From Streptococcus pluranimalium (lineage in GTDB: Bacteria > Bacillota > Bacilli > Lactobacillales > Streptococcaceae), in NCBI RefSeq assembly GCF_002953735.1, contig NZ_CP025536.1, forward strand, positions 626,001 to 690,000: a stretch of 64,000 nt of DNA, given 5' to 3'. Every line of letters starts with the position of its first letter. Within the stretch, counting starts at the first letter, position 1. Below, in pieces: positions 1-8,765 of the stretch. The notes under the pieces were generated by a model. It saw only the letters and a list, made by a program, of their open reading frames with translations, was not told where the DNA came from and searched no databases. The position numbers and the translations under genes were made by a program.

Positions 1-14
1 AATTCTTTAATCAT
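1..14 (-). CDS. 5' end of a divergent gene, probably mscL
   Basis: Only the first four codons (M-I-K-E) lie inside the window, read leftwards from an ATG at 14-12. A good ribosome binding site (AAAGGA on the minus strand, 27-22) and a sigma-A-like promoter support a real start. Large-conductance mechanosensitive channels of streptococci commonly begin M-I-K-E, and mscL is often found next to dnaG, so MscL is the best guess. Four residues cannot prove it. Confidence 0.4.
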
Positions 15-41
15 AATTGATTCCTTTCTTTATTAGAATTT

Positions 42-70
42 ATTATACAGTAAAGGAAGATTAGGAGCAA
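42..70 (-). promoter_or_regulatory. Promoter of the leftward gene
   Basis: On the minus strand there is TTGCTC (70-65), a 17-nt spacer and a perfect TATAAT (47-42), placed about 30 nt upstream of the start codon at 14. Seen by eye; not experimentally known. Confidence 0.5.
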
Positions 71-310
71 GGGATTTGAATTTTTTCTTATGTTAAAGAT
101 ACTGTCATATCATAGGATGGCAAGTTTTTTCTAAAAGTTTCTGGTTTTTTCTGAAAATAGCCAAGTGAGTCTGTTAAAAGGGGTATCCCAAAATGATACC
201 TAGAATTGGTTTTTAAAATGATAGCTTTATCAATAGTGATCGATAGACCTAGGTAAGTTTTTTGATGAAGAGAACAAATTCCATTTTTACGGCATAGACT
301 AAATTTTTAT
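71..310. other. Non-coding divergent intergenic region
   Basis: AT-rich spacer between the leftward gene and dnaG. I see one short hairpin, GGTATC (182-187) with GATACC (195-200), and no open reading frame with a ribosome binding site. Nothing else is recognisable. Confidence 0.5.
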
Positions 311-339
311 TTTACACGTGCTATGGTTAATGCTATAAT
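311..339 (+). promoter_or_regulatory. Promoter of dnaG-rpoD
   Basis: TTTACA (311-316), exactly 17 nt, then TATAAT (334-339) preceded by TGC, giving an extended -10. It lies about 40 nt upstream of the dnaG start and is the only strong promoter visible before dnaG-rpoD. Confidence 0.75.
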
Positions 340-379
340 GTAATGTAAGGCAAAATTGGATTTTTGTGGAGGTGATGTT

Positions 380-2155
380 GTGATTTTGGATAAAGAAACC
401 ATTGCTCAAATCAAGCAAGAAACCAATATTGTAGATGTTATCGGAGAGGTTGTTGCTCTATCGAAAGCAGGTCACAATCACTTGGGGCTCTGTCCCTTTC
501 ATAAGGAAAAAACGCCATCATTTAACGTTATCGAAGATAAGCAATTTTACCATTGCTTCGGTTGTGGAAAATCAGGTGACGTTTTTAAGTTTCTAGAAGA
601 TTATAGGCAAATTCCGTTTAAAGAGGCTGCTTCTATCTTGGCAGAGCGCTTGGGCATGTCTGTTCAAGTGACACAAACTAATTATCATCAGCCTAAGCAT
701 CCTCACGAGAAACTATTTCAGATCAATGCTGATGCCAATAAGTTCTTTCAGGCAGTTTTAATGACAACAAAGCAAGGAGAGGTGGCACGACAGTATTTAT
801 ATGAGAGAGGGCTAACGGATGAGTTGATTAAGCATTTCCAGATTGGACTATCACCTGAAGAACCTGATTATTTATTCAAATCTTTATCGAATAAGTATGA
901 TGAGGAGACTATTTTAGCTTCAGGTCTTTTCAATCTATCTGAGGAATCAAATCGTATCTATGATGCTTTTCAAAATCGGATTATGTTTGCCTTGACGAAT
1001 GATCAAGGGAAAGTCATTGGTTTTTCTGGCCGTATTTGGACAGAGCAGGCTAAAGAGAGTCATCAAGCAAAATACAAAAATACTCGTTCAACACCAATCT
1101 TTAATAAATCTTATGAGTTTTACCATTTAGATCAGGCTAAACCAGTCATTGTCAAAAAACGTGAAGTTTATCTAATGGAAGGTTTCATGGATGTCATCGC
1201 TGCCTATAAAGCTGGTATCGTCAATGCTGTAGCTTCTATGGGGACGGCGTTGACGCAGGAACATGTGAATCATCTGAGTCAATTCACTAAAAAAGTCGTC
1301 CTAACCTATGATGGTGATGCTGCTGGGCAAAACGCCATTGCCAAATCTTTAGATATTCTAGCACCGTTTACAGTGGATGTTGTCAAGATGCCACAAGGAA
1401 TGGATCCGGATGAATACTTGAAAGCTACTTCAGCGGGAGAATTGGCCTATTTACTTGAAAAATCTCGGATTAGTCAAGTGGAATTTTGGATGTATCATCT
1501 CCTTCCTGAGAACAGTGATAACCTTCAAAGTCAGATTGCTTATGTGGAGCAAATAGCTGATATCATTGCTAAAGAACCATCCATTACAGCTCAAAATACC
1601 TATATCAGTAAAGTTGCAGAGTTGCTGCCAGATTTTGACTACCATCAAGTTGAGCAGTCTGTCAATAACCGGCGTCTCTCCATAAGACAAGATGCGGTTC
1701 AAACGCAAGTAGCGGAGCCTGTCTATATCGATATGCCAATCGTTAAGCAGGTGACAGCCCTTAGAAAGACAGAGAACCATCTTTTTCATCGCATGCTCTT
1801 TCATCCTGTGATTTTAAATGATTTTAAACTAAGGGATGACTTTCAATTCCATACCCCCGAATTAATTGAGTTGTATCAACTGTTATTGGCTAATGGGGAT
1901 ATTACTTCATTTGAATTATCTGGAGAGTCTGAAGCAGTGCAGCAGGCCTATTATCAAGTTTTGGAAGAGCAGTTGCCAGAAGAAGTTGGAGACAATGAAA
2001 TCTTAGATTTAGAGAGACATCGTCAACGTTTATTAGCTCAAAATGATATGCGTAAGCAAAGTCAATTGATTAAAGATACGAGTAACCAGGGCGATCAAGA
2101 AAGTGCACTTGCCGCCTTAGAAGCACTTATTGCACAGAAAAGAAATATAGAATAG
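380..2155 (+). CDS. dnaG: DNA primase DnaG
   Basis: Synthesises RNA primers at the replication fork together with the replicative helicase. The N-terminal CHC2 zinc finger is visible (Cys38, His41, Cys59, Cys62 from this start), followed by the TOPRIM catalytic core with EGFMDV near residue 265 and the acidic YDGDAAG motif near 310. The C-terminal third is the variable helicase-interaction region. The frame is open back to a TTG at 356, but that TTG has no ribosome binding site. GTG at 380 sits 7 nt after GGAGG (368-372) and gives 591 residues; TTG at 386 is a second possibility. The gene lies 8 nt before rpoD, the classic macromolecular-synthesis pair. Confidence 0.95.
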   Translation: MILDKETIAQIKQETNIVDVIGEVVALSKAGHNHLGLCPFHKEKTPSFNVIEDKQFYHCFGCGKSGDVFKFLEDYRQIPFKEAASILAERLGMSVQVTQTNYHQPKHPHEKLFQINADANKFFQAVLMTTKQGEVARQYLYERGLTDELIKHFQIGLSPEEPDYLFKSLSNKYDEETILASGLFNLSEESNRIYDAFQNRIMFALTNDQGKVIGFSGRIWTEQAKESHQAKYKNTRSTPIFNKSYEFYHLDQAKPVIVKKREVYLMEGFMDVIAAYKAGIVNAVASMGTALTQEHVNHLSQFTKKVVLTYDGDAAGQNAIAKSLDILAPFTVDVVKMPQGMDPDEYLKATSAGELAYLLEKSRISQVEFWMYHLLPENSDNLQSQIAYVEQIADIIAKEPSITAQNTYISKVAELLPDFDYHQVEQSVNNRRLSIRQDAVQTQVAEPVYIDMPIVKQVTALRKTENHLFHRMLFHPVILNDFKLRDDFQFHTPELIELYQLLLANGDITSFELSGESEAVQQAYYQVLEEQLPEEVGDNEILDLERHRQRLLAQNDMRKQSQLIKDTSNQGDQESALAALEALIAQKRNIE

Positions 2156-2163
2156 AGGGAATT

Positions 2164-3276
2164 ATGGCAGAAAAAACTAAAGAAATAACAACTTTTAACG
2201 TTCAGGTTGCTGAGTTTATTCGTAATCACAAGCAAGCTGGTACTGCTGTCGATACCGAAGTTACTGAAAAATTAGTTATTCCCTTTAGTTTAGATGCAGA
2301 TCAAATCGATGATCTTTTAGAGCGTCTAACCGATGGTGGTATTGCTATTACAGATAAGGATGGCAATCCATCCTCTAAATACGTTGTCGAAGCACCAAAA
2401 CCTGAAGAGTTAACAGATGAAGAGCTTCTAGGTAGCAATTCAGCGAAAGTGAACGACCCTGTTCGTATGTACCTGAAAGAAATTGGTGTCGTACCACTGT
2501 TAACCAATGAGGAAGAAAAAGAATTGGCTATTGCTGTTGAAAATGGTGATCTTCAAGCCAAACAACGTCTTGCAGAAGCTAACTTACGTTTGGTTGTTTC
2601 TATCGCAAAACGTTATGTAGGGCGTGGGATGCAATTCTTGGATTTGATTCAAGAAGGTAATATGGGACTTATGAAAGCTGTTGATAAATTTGATTACTCA
2701 AAAGGGTTCAAATTTTCAACTTATGCGACATGGTGGATCCGCCAGGCTATTACACGTGCTATCGCGGACCAAGCTCGCACCATCCGTATTCCCGTTCACA
2801 TGGTGGAAACAATCAACAAACTGGTTCGTGAGCAACGTAATCTTTTGCAAGAGTTAGGACAAGATCCAACACCCGAGCAAATTGCAGAACGCATGGATAT
2901 GACTCCTGACAAGGTTCGTGAGATCCTAAAAATTGCACAAGAGCCAGTCTCTCTTGAAACACCTATCGGTGAAGAAGATGATAGTCATTTAGGTGATTTT
3001 ATTGAAGATGAAGTGATTGAAAATCCAGTTGATTACACCACACGTGTTGTTCTTCGTGAGCAGTTAGATGATGTTCTTGATACACTCACAGATCGTGAAG
3101 AAAACGTTCTTCGTTTGCGTTTCGGTTTAGATGATGGAAAAATGCGTACGCTCGAAGATGTCGGTAAAGTCTTTAACGTTACCCGTGAACGTATCCGCCA
3201 GATTGAAGCAAAAGCGCTTCGCAAACTCCGCCATCCAAGCCGTAGCAAACAGCTCAAAGACTTTATGGAGGACTAA
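2164..3276 (+). CDS. rpoD: RNA polymerase housekeeping sigma factor (SigA/RpoD)
   Basis: The primary sigma factor of the cell, 370 residues, typical for Firmicutes (no long non-conserved insert). Region 1.2 begins near [11 protein letters not shown] (about residue 98). Region 2 with its -10 recognition helix is clear ([17 protein letters not shown], then the [11 protein letters not shown] segment). Region 4 ends with the helix-turn-helix [19 protein letters not shown] that reads -35 elements. ATG 2164 follows AGAGGGA. Co-transcribed with dnaG. The many TTGACA/TATAAT promoters in the window fit this factor. Confidence 0.97.
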   Translation: MAEKTKEITTFNVQVAEFIRNHKQAGTAVDTEVTEKLVIPFSLDADQIDDLLERLTDGGIAITDKDGNPSSKYVVEAPKPEELTDEELLGSNSAKVNDPVRMYLKEIGVVPLLTNEEEKELAIAVENGDLQAKQRLAEANLRLVVSIAKRYVGRGMQFLDLIQEGNMGLMKAVDKFDYSKGFKFSTYATWWIRQAITRAIADQARTIRIPVHMVETINKLVREQRNLLQELGQDPTPEQIAERMDMTPDKVREILKIAQEPVSLETPIGEEDDSHLGDFIEDEVIENPVDYTTRVVLREQLDDVLDTLTDREENVLRLRFGLDDGKMRTLEDVGKVFNVTRERIRQIEAKALRKLRHPSRSKQLKDFMED

Positions 3277-3301
3277 AACAGCCTAGGCATAGACTGTTTT
3301 A
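3274..3301. terminator. Weak AT-rich hairpin after rpoD
   Basis: TAAAACAG (3274-3281) pairs with CTGTTTTA (3294-3301) around a 12-nt loop holding the palindrome CCTAGG. The stem overlaps the rpoD stop codon and has no long T run, so it is only a possible terminator. Confidence 0.3.
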
Positions 3302-3326
3302 GGTAATTTAATAAAAATGACCACTG

Positions 3327-3530
3327 TTAGCCTACTAGATACTTTAATCGTTTGCTAAAAACAAGAAATGAGTAAAGTGAAGCCTGTTTAGGTGTTCTGC
3401 TAAAAATAGAAATCAGAGTAATCAGTCAGATATTTTTAATTGCTCACTAGAAATAAGAAACAAGAGTAGGAGTAGCCTGTTTTAGTACCCTACTAGAACT
3501 AGAGTAGTCTAATAGACATTTTTAATCGCC
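3327..3530 (+). repeat. Decayed tandem repeats of 86-91 nt, non-coding
   Basis: The motif tAGAtacTTTAATcG recurs at 3336-3350, 3427-3442 and 3513-3528. Between copies come the same ordered words: CTAnAAAnAAGAAAnnAGAGTA, then AGCCTGTTTnAG, then CTGCTA or CTACTA. The A of the motif is at 3337, 3428 and 3514, giving periods of 91 and 86 nt. No reading frame runs through the block and it fills most of the gap between rpoD and the next gene. The unit has diverged, so this is old duplication rather than a recent array. Confidence 0.6.
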
Positions 3531-3564
3531 TTAATTCCAGATAAGCTATTGTGAAAGGGAAAAT

Positions 3565-3903
3565 ATGTCAGAAGTTATCAATTATACGGAAGAAGAAATT
3601 GCTAATATTAAAGAGCGTATTTTTGAGGCTCTTGAAGAAGTTATTGATCCTGAACTGGGTATTGACATCATCAATCTTGGTTTGATTTATGAAATTCACT
3701 TCGAGCAAGATGGTAAAACACAAATCGACATGACCTTAACAACTATGGGATGTCCACTAGCAGACCTTATTACAGATCAGATTTATGATGTTTTAAAGTC
3801 TGTTCCAGAAGTGACAGATGCAAAAGTTCGTTTGGTATGGACACCAGCTTGGTCAGTAGAGCGTCTTAGCCGCTACGCTAGAATAGCTCTTGGGATTCGA
3901 TAA
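3565..3903 (+). CDS. MIP18/DUF59 family metal-sulfur cluster assembly protein (SufT-like)
   Basis: A 112-residue single-domain protein of the MIP18/PaaD family, associated with maturation of iron-sulfur proteins. The family hallmarks are visible: the DPELGIDIINLGLIY segment near residues 28-42 and the TTMGCPL motif with the conserved Cys near residue 66, followed by a WTPAWSVERLS tail. ATG 3565 follows AAAGGG. The next gene starts 20 nt on, so they may share a transcript. A gene of this family beside rgp loci is common in streptococci; no link to polysaccharide synthesis is implied. The exact client proteins are unknown. Confidence 0.85.
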   Translation: MSEVINYTEEEIANIKERIFEALEEVIDPELGIDIINLGLIYEIHFEQDGKTQIDMTLTTMGCPLADLITDQIYDVLKSVPEVTDAKVRLVWTPAWSVERLSRYARIALGIR

Positions 3904-3923
3904 ATAATAAAGGAGGAAGGATT

Positions 3924-4850
3924 GTGAAAACACTTAGTATAGTCGTACCGTGCTATAATGAGGAGGAGACAATTCTTCCTTTTTTAAAGGCCATGCGAAA
4001 AGTTGAAAAGAAATTTGCAAATGAATTGCTCTTTGACTATTACTTTATTAACGATGGTTCTTCAGATAACACACTTGATATCTTAAGAGATATCTCTCGG
4101 AGTTATTTGAATGTTCATTACTTGTCCTTGTCTAGAAATTTTGGAAAAGAAGCGGCTCTATTAGCTGGATTAGAAGAAGTTGAAGGAGATTTTGTAACAG
4201 TAATAGATGCAGACTTACAAGATCCTCCAGAGTTACTTACTGAAATGTATGCAAAAATTCAAGAAGGTTACGATGTTGTGGGAACCCGCAGAGCGAATCG
4301 AAAAGGGGAGCCACCTTTGAGATCGTTTTTTGCTAGAACATTTTATTGGTTGATCAATCTTGTTTCTAGTACAGAGATTGTTGATGGTGTTAGGGATTTT
4401 CGTTTGATGACGCGTCAAGTAGTTGATAGTGTTTTGGAACTTGGTGAAGTTAATCGCTTTTCTAAAGGGCTTTTTTCTTGGGTAGGTTATGATGTCACTT
4501 ATATTTCTTTTGAGAATAAGAATCGCATAGCTGGAAAAACATCGTGGTCTTTTTGGGGATTGTTAAAATATTCTGTTGATGGATTTGTTAACTTCTCGGA
4601 AGCCCCTTTAACCTTAGCTGTATGGGCTGGCTCATGTTCCTTCTTATTGTCTGTAGTAGCTATGTTGTTCATTATCATTAGGCGTCTTGTTTTTGGTGAT
4701 CCAGTTGCTGGTTGGGCAAGTTTAGTGACCATTATGCTTTTTATTGGTGGCATCCAGTTGCTTTGTTTAGGGATAATTGGTAAATATATTGCTAAAATTT
4801 TCTTAGAGACTAAGAAACGTCCTGTTTACATTGTCAAAGAAAAAGAATGA
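3924..4850 (+). CDS. GtrB/CsbB-type polyprenyl-phosphate glycosyltransferase
   Basis: GT2-family enzyme expected to move a sugar from its nucleotide carrier to undecaprenyl phosphate on the inner face of the membrane. The N-terminal GT-A domain shows VVPCYNEEE (residues 7-15), DGSSDNT and the DADLQDP metal-binding motif near 92-98. Two transmembrane helices follow at about 230-255 and 262-290, the GtrB/CsbB layout. Starts with GTG after a strong AAAGGAGGAAGG. It is upstream of rmlD and may supply an activated sugar for decoration of the rhamnan or of teichoic acid. Which sugar it uses cannot be read from sequence. Confidence 0.85.
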   Translation: MKTLSIVVPCYNEEETILPFLKAMRKVEKKFANELLFDYYFINDGSSDNTLDILRDISRSYLNVHYLSLSRNFGKEAALLAGLEEVEGDFVTVIDADLQDPPELLTEMYAKIQEGYDVVGTRRANRKGEPPLRSFFARTFYWLINLVSSTEIVDGVRDFRLMTRQVVDSVLELGEVNRFSKGLFSWVGYDVTYISFENKNRIAGKTSWSFWGLLKYSVDGFVNFSEAPLTLAVWAGSCSFLLSVVAMLFIIIRRLVFGDPVAGWASLVTIMLFIGGIQLLCLGIIGKYIAKIFLETKKRPVYIVKEKE

Positions 4851-4866
4851 AATAAAACCCTTTTTT

Positions 4867-4875
4867 TGATATACT
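4867..4875 (+). promoter_or_regulatory. Extended -10 promoter of rmlD
   Basis: TGATATACT (4867-4875) is an extended -10; no good -35 is seen 17 nt upstream. It lies about 35 nt before the rmlD start. Confidence 0.45.
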
Positions 4876-4909
4876 TTGTTTCAAGAACAATAGAATCAAG
4901 GAGAAGAAC

Positions 4910-5761
4910 ATGATTTTAATTACAGGTGCCAATGGGCAATTGGGAACGGAACTTCGTTATTTGCTAGATGAACGTCATGAGGAGTACGTAGCAGTTGATG
5001 TAGCTGAAATGGATATTACTGATTTAGCAAAGGTGGAGGAAGTTTTTGAACAGGTTAAACCAACATTAGTTTATCACTGTGCTGCTTATACTGCGGTTGA
5101 TGCGGCTGAAGACGAAGGGAAAGAGCTCAACTACGCTATTAATGTGACTGGAACGGAAAACGTTGCAAAAGTTGCTGCTAAACATGATGCAACTTTAGTA
5201 TACATTTCAACAGATTATGTCTTTGATGGTGAAAAGCCAGTTGGTCAAGAATGGCTTGAAACGGATACACCGGATCCAAAGACTGAGTATGGACGTACCA
5301 AACGACTTGGTGAAGAAGCTGTTGAAAAGTATGCGAAGAACTTTTACATCATTCGCACAGCTTGGGTATTTGGCAATTATGGTAAAAACTTTGTCTTCAC
5401 CATGCAAGAGTTAGCTAAAAAACACCCTCGTTTGACTGTTGTTAATGACCAGCATGGTCGTCCAACTTGGACACGTACCTTGGCTGAATTTATGACTTAC
5501 TTGGCTGAAAACCGCAAAGAGTTTGGTTACTACCACCTTTCAAATGATGCGGATCAAGACACAACGTGGTATGACTTTGCTGTAGAAATTTTGAAAGATA
5601 TAGACGTTGAAGTAGCGCCTGTTGATTCATCTGCCTTTCCAGCTAAAGCGAAACGTCCTCTTAACTCAACCATGAGTTTGGAAAAAACAAAAGCTACTGG
5701 ATTTGTTATTCCAACATGGCAGGATGCCTTACAAGAGTTTTATAAGCAAGATAAAAAATAA
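4910..5761 (+). CDS. rmlD: dTDP-4-dehydrorhamnose reductase RmlD (GacA)
   Basis: Last step of dTDP-L-rhamnose synthesis, reducing dTDP-6-deoxy-L-lyxo-4-hexulose with NAD(P)H. This is the precursor used by the rhamnosyltransferases that follow. The Rossmann motif TGANGQLG is at residues 5-12, and the SDR catalytic residues are visible as the STDYVFDG segment and the YGRTK motif (Tyr-x-x-x-Lys) near 128. Length 283 is normal. ATG follows AAGGAGAA. The other rml genes (A, B, C) are not in this window, as is usual in streptococci. A strong terminator follows, so rgpA has its own promoter. Confidence 0.95.
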   Translation: MILITGANGQLGTELRYLLDERHEEYVAVDVAEMDITDLAKVEEVFEQVKPTLVYHCAAYTAVDAAEDEGKELNYAINVTGTENVAKVAAKHDATLVYISTDYVFDGEKPVGQEWLETDTPDPKTEYGRTKRLGEEAVEKYAKNFYIIRTAWVFGNYGKNFVFTMQELAKKHPRLTVVNDQHGRPTWTRTLAEFMTYLAENRKEFGYYHLSNDADQDTTWYDFAVEILKDIDVEVAPVDSSAFPAKAKRPLNSTMSLEKTKATGFVIPTWQDALQEFYKQDKK

Positions 5762-5777
5762 ATGATTCCATAGAAAT

Positions 5778-5813
5778 TCCTCTTTGGCTAGCAGTGCCAG
5801 AGAGGATTTTTTT
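5778..5813 (+). terminator. Rho-independent terminator after rmlD
   Basis: An 11-bp stem TCCTCTTTGGC (5778-5788) with GCCAGAGAGGA (5796-5806), one T-G pair and a 7-nt loop, followed by seven T (5807-5813). Confidence 0.85.
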
Positions 5814-5837
5814 ATTTAAACGAAGAAAATGAAATTA

Positions 5838-5846
5838 TGGTATAAT
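5838..5846 (+). promoter_or_regulatory. Extended -10 promoter of the rgp operon
   Basis: TGGTATAAT (5838-5846) is a perfect extended -10, 34 nt before rgpA and just after the rmlD terminator. The -35 region is poor (AAACGA), as is common with extended -10 promoters. Probably drives rgpA through the GtrA gene. Confidence 0.65.
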
Positions 5847-5880
5847 ATACTATGATTGTACTAAATAGAATGGAGTTTTT

Positions 5881-7032
5881 ATGCGCCATATTTTTATAAT
5901 AGGAAGCAGAGGGCTGCCTGCTAAATATGGTGGCTTTGAGACCTTTGTTGAAGCATTAGTGACACATCAGGTGAGTTCCCAACTAAAGTATCATGTTGCC
6001 TGTTTGAGTGATGAGAAAACAGGAGAACATTTTACCTTTAGAGGTGCGGATTGTTTTACGATTAATCCACCTAAACTTGGCCCAGCTCGTGTGATGGCAT
6101 ATGATATGATGGCTATTCATTACGCACTTTCTTACATTAAAAAGCATCAAATTGAACGTCCTATTTTTTACATACTAGGAAATACTATCGGTCGCTTTAT
6201 GAAACCTTTTGCAAAAAAAATTAAAGCAGTCGGTGGTACGCTACTGGTTAATCCAGATGGTTTAGAATGGCGCCGATCCAAGTGGTCAAAACCTGTTCAA
6301 TTCTATTTGAAACAATCAGAAAAAGTTATGACCCAAGTTGCAGATTTTATTATTGCAGATAATGAGGGGATAGAGGACTATATAAAGGTCTCCTATCCAT
6401 GGAGTAAGACCCGTTTTATTGCTTATGGGACTGACACAAAGAAATCGTCTTTAACTCAAGACGATACGCGTGTGAGATCTTTTTACGATAAGTGGAGAAC
6501 AAAAGAAGAAGACTATTATCTTATTGTCGGTCGTTTTGTTCCTGAAAATAATTATGAAGTAATGCTGAAAGAGTTTAAGGCAAGCCAAACTAGCAGGAAA
6601 CTCCTCCTTGTATGTAATCACGAAGGGAATCCTTATGTGGATGAACTTGCTGTAAAAACAGATTTCCAATCAGATCCCAGAATTCATTTTGTTGGAACTG
6701 TTTATGATAAGGAATTGCTTGCTTACATCCGTGAATCAGCTTATGCCTACATTCATGGTCATGAGGTGGGCGGTACTAATCCAGGCTTACTTGAAGCATT
6801 GGCTCATACAGATGTGAATCTCATTTTAGGTGTTGATTTTAATCAAAAAGTAGCTCAACAAAAAGCCCTGTATTGGTCAAAAGAAGAAGGAAACTTAAAA
6901 ACGCTTATTGAGTCAGTGGATACTAACGATTTTAAATACTTGGGAAGGCAAGCCAGGAAACATGTTGACTCTAACTATACTTGGGAAAAAATTGTAGGAG
7001 AATACGAGGAATTATTTCTAAATGAAAGTTAA
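5881..7032 (+). CDS. rgpA: Rhamnosyltransferase RgpA (GacB-like)
   Basis: First committed step of the streptococcal rhamnan: adds the first L-rhamnose to the lipid-linked GlcNAc acceptor at the cytoplasmic face. The DUF1972/GT4 start GSRGLPAKYGGFETF (residues 8-22) is diagnostic. A second Rossmann half carries VGRFVPENNYE (about 215-225) and the donor-binding region HEVGGTNPGLLEALAH (about 296-311). ATG 5881 follows TGGAG. Length 383 matches RgpA/GacB. It overlaps rgpB by 11 nt. Assignment rests on strong family resemblance and on gene order. Confidence 0.92.
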   Translation: MRHIFIIGSRGLPAKYGGFETFVEALVTHQVSSQLKYHVACLSDEKTGEHFTFRGADCFTINPPKLGPARVMAYDMMAIHYALSYIKKHQIERPIFYILGNTIGRFMKPFAKKIKAVGGTLLVNPDGLEWRRSKWSKPVQFYLKQSEKVMTQVADFIIADNEGIEDYIKVSYPWSKTRFIAYGTDTKKSSLTQDDTRVRSFYDKWRTKEEDYYLIVGRFVPENNYEVMLKEFKASQTSRKLLLVCNHEGNPYVDELAVKTDFQSDPRIHFVGTVYDKELLAYIRESAYAYIHGHEVGGTNPGLLEALAHTDVNLILGVDFNQKVAQQKALYWSKEEGNLKTLIESVDTNDFKYLGRQARKHVDSNYTWEKIVGEYEELFLNES

Positions 7033-7948
7033 TATTGTGATGTCCACCTACAATGGGGAGAAGTATTTGGCTGATCAAATTAAGAGTATCCAGAGCCAAA
7101 CTTTTGAGGACTGGCAACTGCTGATTCGTGATGATGGCTCTAGTGATAACACACCATCAATCATTAGAGATATGGCTAAAAAGGATGATAGAATCCATTT
7201 TATCAATGATGGTCAAAATGAAAATTATGGTGTTATCAAGAGTTTTTACCATTTAGTTAAATACGATTCTGCCGATTATTACTTTTTTAGTGATCAAGAT
7301 GATGTTTGGTTGCCTGAAAAAATAGAAGTAACTTTAAAAAGAGCACAGAGTGAAACATCAGCTAAGCCTCTCTTAGTTTATACAGATTTGAAGGTTGTCA
7401 ATGAAGATTTGGCAGTTCTTCAAGAAAGTATGATAAAATCTCAGTCGCACCATGCTAATACTGAGCTGGTACAGGAGTTGACGGAAAATACGGTAACTGG
7501 TGGTACCATGATGATCAATAAAGCCTTGGCTGATAAATGGCAGGTGTATGATAACCTACTCATGCATGATTGGTACTTGGCTTTATTAGCGGCATCCCTT
7601 GGAAAACTCATCTACATTGACCAAGCTACGCAACTCTACCGCCAGCATGAAGCTAATGTTTTGGGAGCGAGGACCTGGTCTAAACGAGCAAAAAATTGGT
7701 TGAAGCCTAATACACTGATTTCAAAATACTGGTGGCTCATTAAATCAAGTCAAAACCAAGCCGAAAAATTATTGGCTCAAGAAATGTCGGAATCATCAAC
7801 TCAGATGGTTAAAGCATATGTTTATTTAATGGACAACAATTGGTTGGATCGATGGCGTTTACTCAGAGAGTATAAGTTTAAAAAAAATCGGTGGTTTCAC
7901 ACTTTTGTGTTTACAATATTAATTATAACGAAGTTAGGTTATCAATAA
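7022..7948 (+). CDS. rgpB: Rhamnosyltransferase RgpB (GacC-like)
   Basis: GT2 enzyme that extends the rhamnan by adding L-rhamnose after RgpA. Visible motifs: MSTYNGEKYLADQI (residues 7-20), DDGSSDNT (about 38-45) and SDQDDVW with the metal-binding Asp pair (about 92-98). The C-terminal portion (HDWYLALLAA, then YRQHEANVLGA) is typical of RgpB. 308 residues, as in the family. The start overlaps the end of rgpA by 11 nt, indicating translational coupling in one operon. Confidence 0.92.
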   Translation: MKVNIVMSTYNGEKYLADQIKSIQSQTFEDWQLLIRDDGSSDNTPSIIRDMAKKDDRIHFINDGQNENYGVIKSFYHLVKYDSADYYFFSDQDDVWLPEKIEVTLKRAQSETSAKPLLVYTDLKVVNEDLAVLQESMIKSQSHHANTELVQELTENTVTGGTMMINKALADKWQVYDNLLMHDWYLALLAASLGKLIYIDQATQLYRQHEANVLGARTWSKRAKNWLKPNTLISKYWWLIKSSQNQAEKLLAQEMSESSTQMVKAYVYLMDNNWLDRWRLLREYKFKKNRWFHTFVFTILIITKLGYQ

Positions 7949-7961
7949 AATTGGAGAAAAA

Positions 7962-8765
7962 ATGAATTATTTTGATAAAAAAAATAGAATTTTACTAAGA
8001 GAAATGGTGAAGACAGATTTTAAATTAAGGTATCAAGGTAGTGCAATAGGCTATCTTTGGTCGATTTTAAAGCCACTTTTAATGTTTACAATCATGTATC
8101 TTGTCTTCATTCGTTTTTTACGTTTAGGAGGAGATGTACCACATTTTGCCATTGCTTTGTTATTGGCTAATGTTATATGGTCGTTTTTTTCAGAAGCGAC
8201 TTCAATGGGCATGGTTTCGATTGTTACTCGAGGAGACTTACTTAGAAAGCTAAATTTCTCAAAACATACTATTGTTTTGTCAGCAGCATTAGGAGCTTTG
8301 ATTAACTTTGGTATTAATCTCATTGTTGTTTTAATTTTTGCAATTATCAATGGGGTGAGTATTTCCTGGAATGTTATTTTGGCTATTCCATTATTTTTAG
8401 AGTTATTTATTTTAGCCTTAGGCGTTGGATTGCTTTTATCAACAGTATTTGTTAAATTTAGAGATCTTGGTCAAATTTGGGAAGTATTCTTGCAAGCAGG
8501 GATGTATGCAACACCTATTATTTATCCAATTAGTTTTGTATCAAATCAAAATTTGATGGCAGCTAAGGTGATGATGCTCAATCCGATGGCTCAAATTATC
8601 CAAGATTTGCGGTATACTCTGATTGATCCTGCTAATACAACTATTTGGCAAATGTCTAATCACTGGTGGTATATAGTCATTCCATATATTATTCCCTTTG
8701 TTGTATTTATAGTTGGATTAACTGTTTTTAATAAGAGTTCTAAACGATTTGCGGAGATCATCTAA
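7962..8765 (+). CDS. rgpC: Polysaccharide ABC exporter, membrane subunit RgpC (GacD-like)
   Basis: Permease of the ABC-2 type that carries lipid-linked rhamnan across the membrane. The conserved entry LRYQGSAIGYLWSILKP (about residues 23-39) is the hallmark of O-antigen/teichoic-acid exporters (Wzm, TagG). Six hydrophobic segments follow. 267 residues. ATG follows TGGAGAAAAA. Its stop shares one base with the start of rgpD, so permease and ATPase are coupled 1:1. Confidence 0.92.
   Translation: MNYFDKKNRILLREMVKTDFKLRYQGSAIGYLWSILKPLLMFTIMYLVFIRFLRLGGDVPHFAIALLLANVIWSFFSEATSMGMVSIVTRGDLLRKLNFSKHTIVLSAALGALINFGINLIVVLIFAIINGVSISWNVILAIPLFLELFILALGVGLLLSTVFVKFRDLGQIWEVFLQAGMYATPIIYPISFVSNQNLMAAKVMMLNPMAQIIQDLRYTLIDPANTTIWQMSNHWWYIVIPYIIPFVVFIVGLTVFNKSSKRFAEII

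Noticed and set aside
356..379. Upstream TTG start for dnaG
   Set aside because: The proposed codons themselves contain the ribosome binding site GGAGGTGAT and lie 16 nt from the -10; GTG 380 is the sensible start.
3327..3530. CRISPR array
   Set aside because: The units are 86-91 nt, imperfect and without spacer/repeat alternation; no cas genes are in the window.
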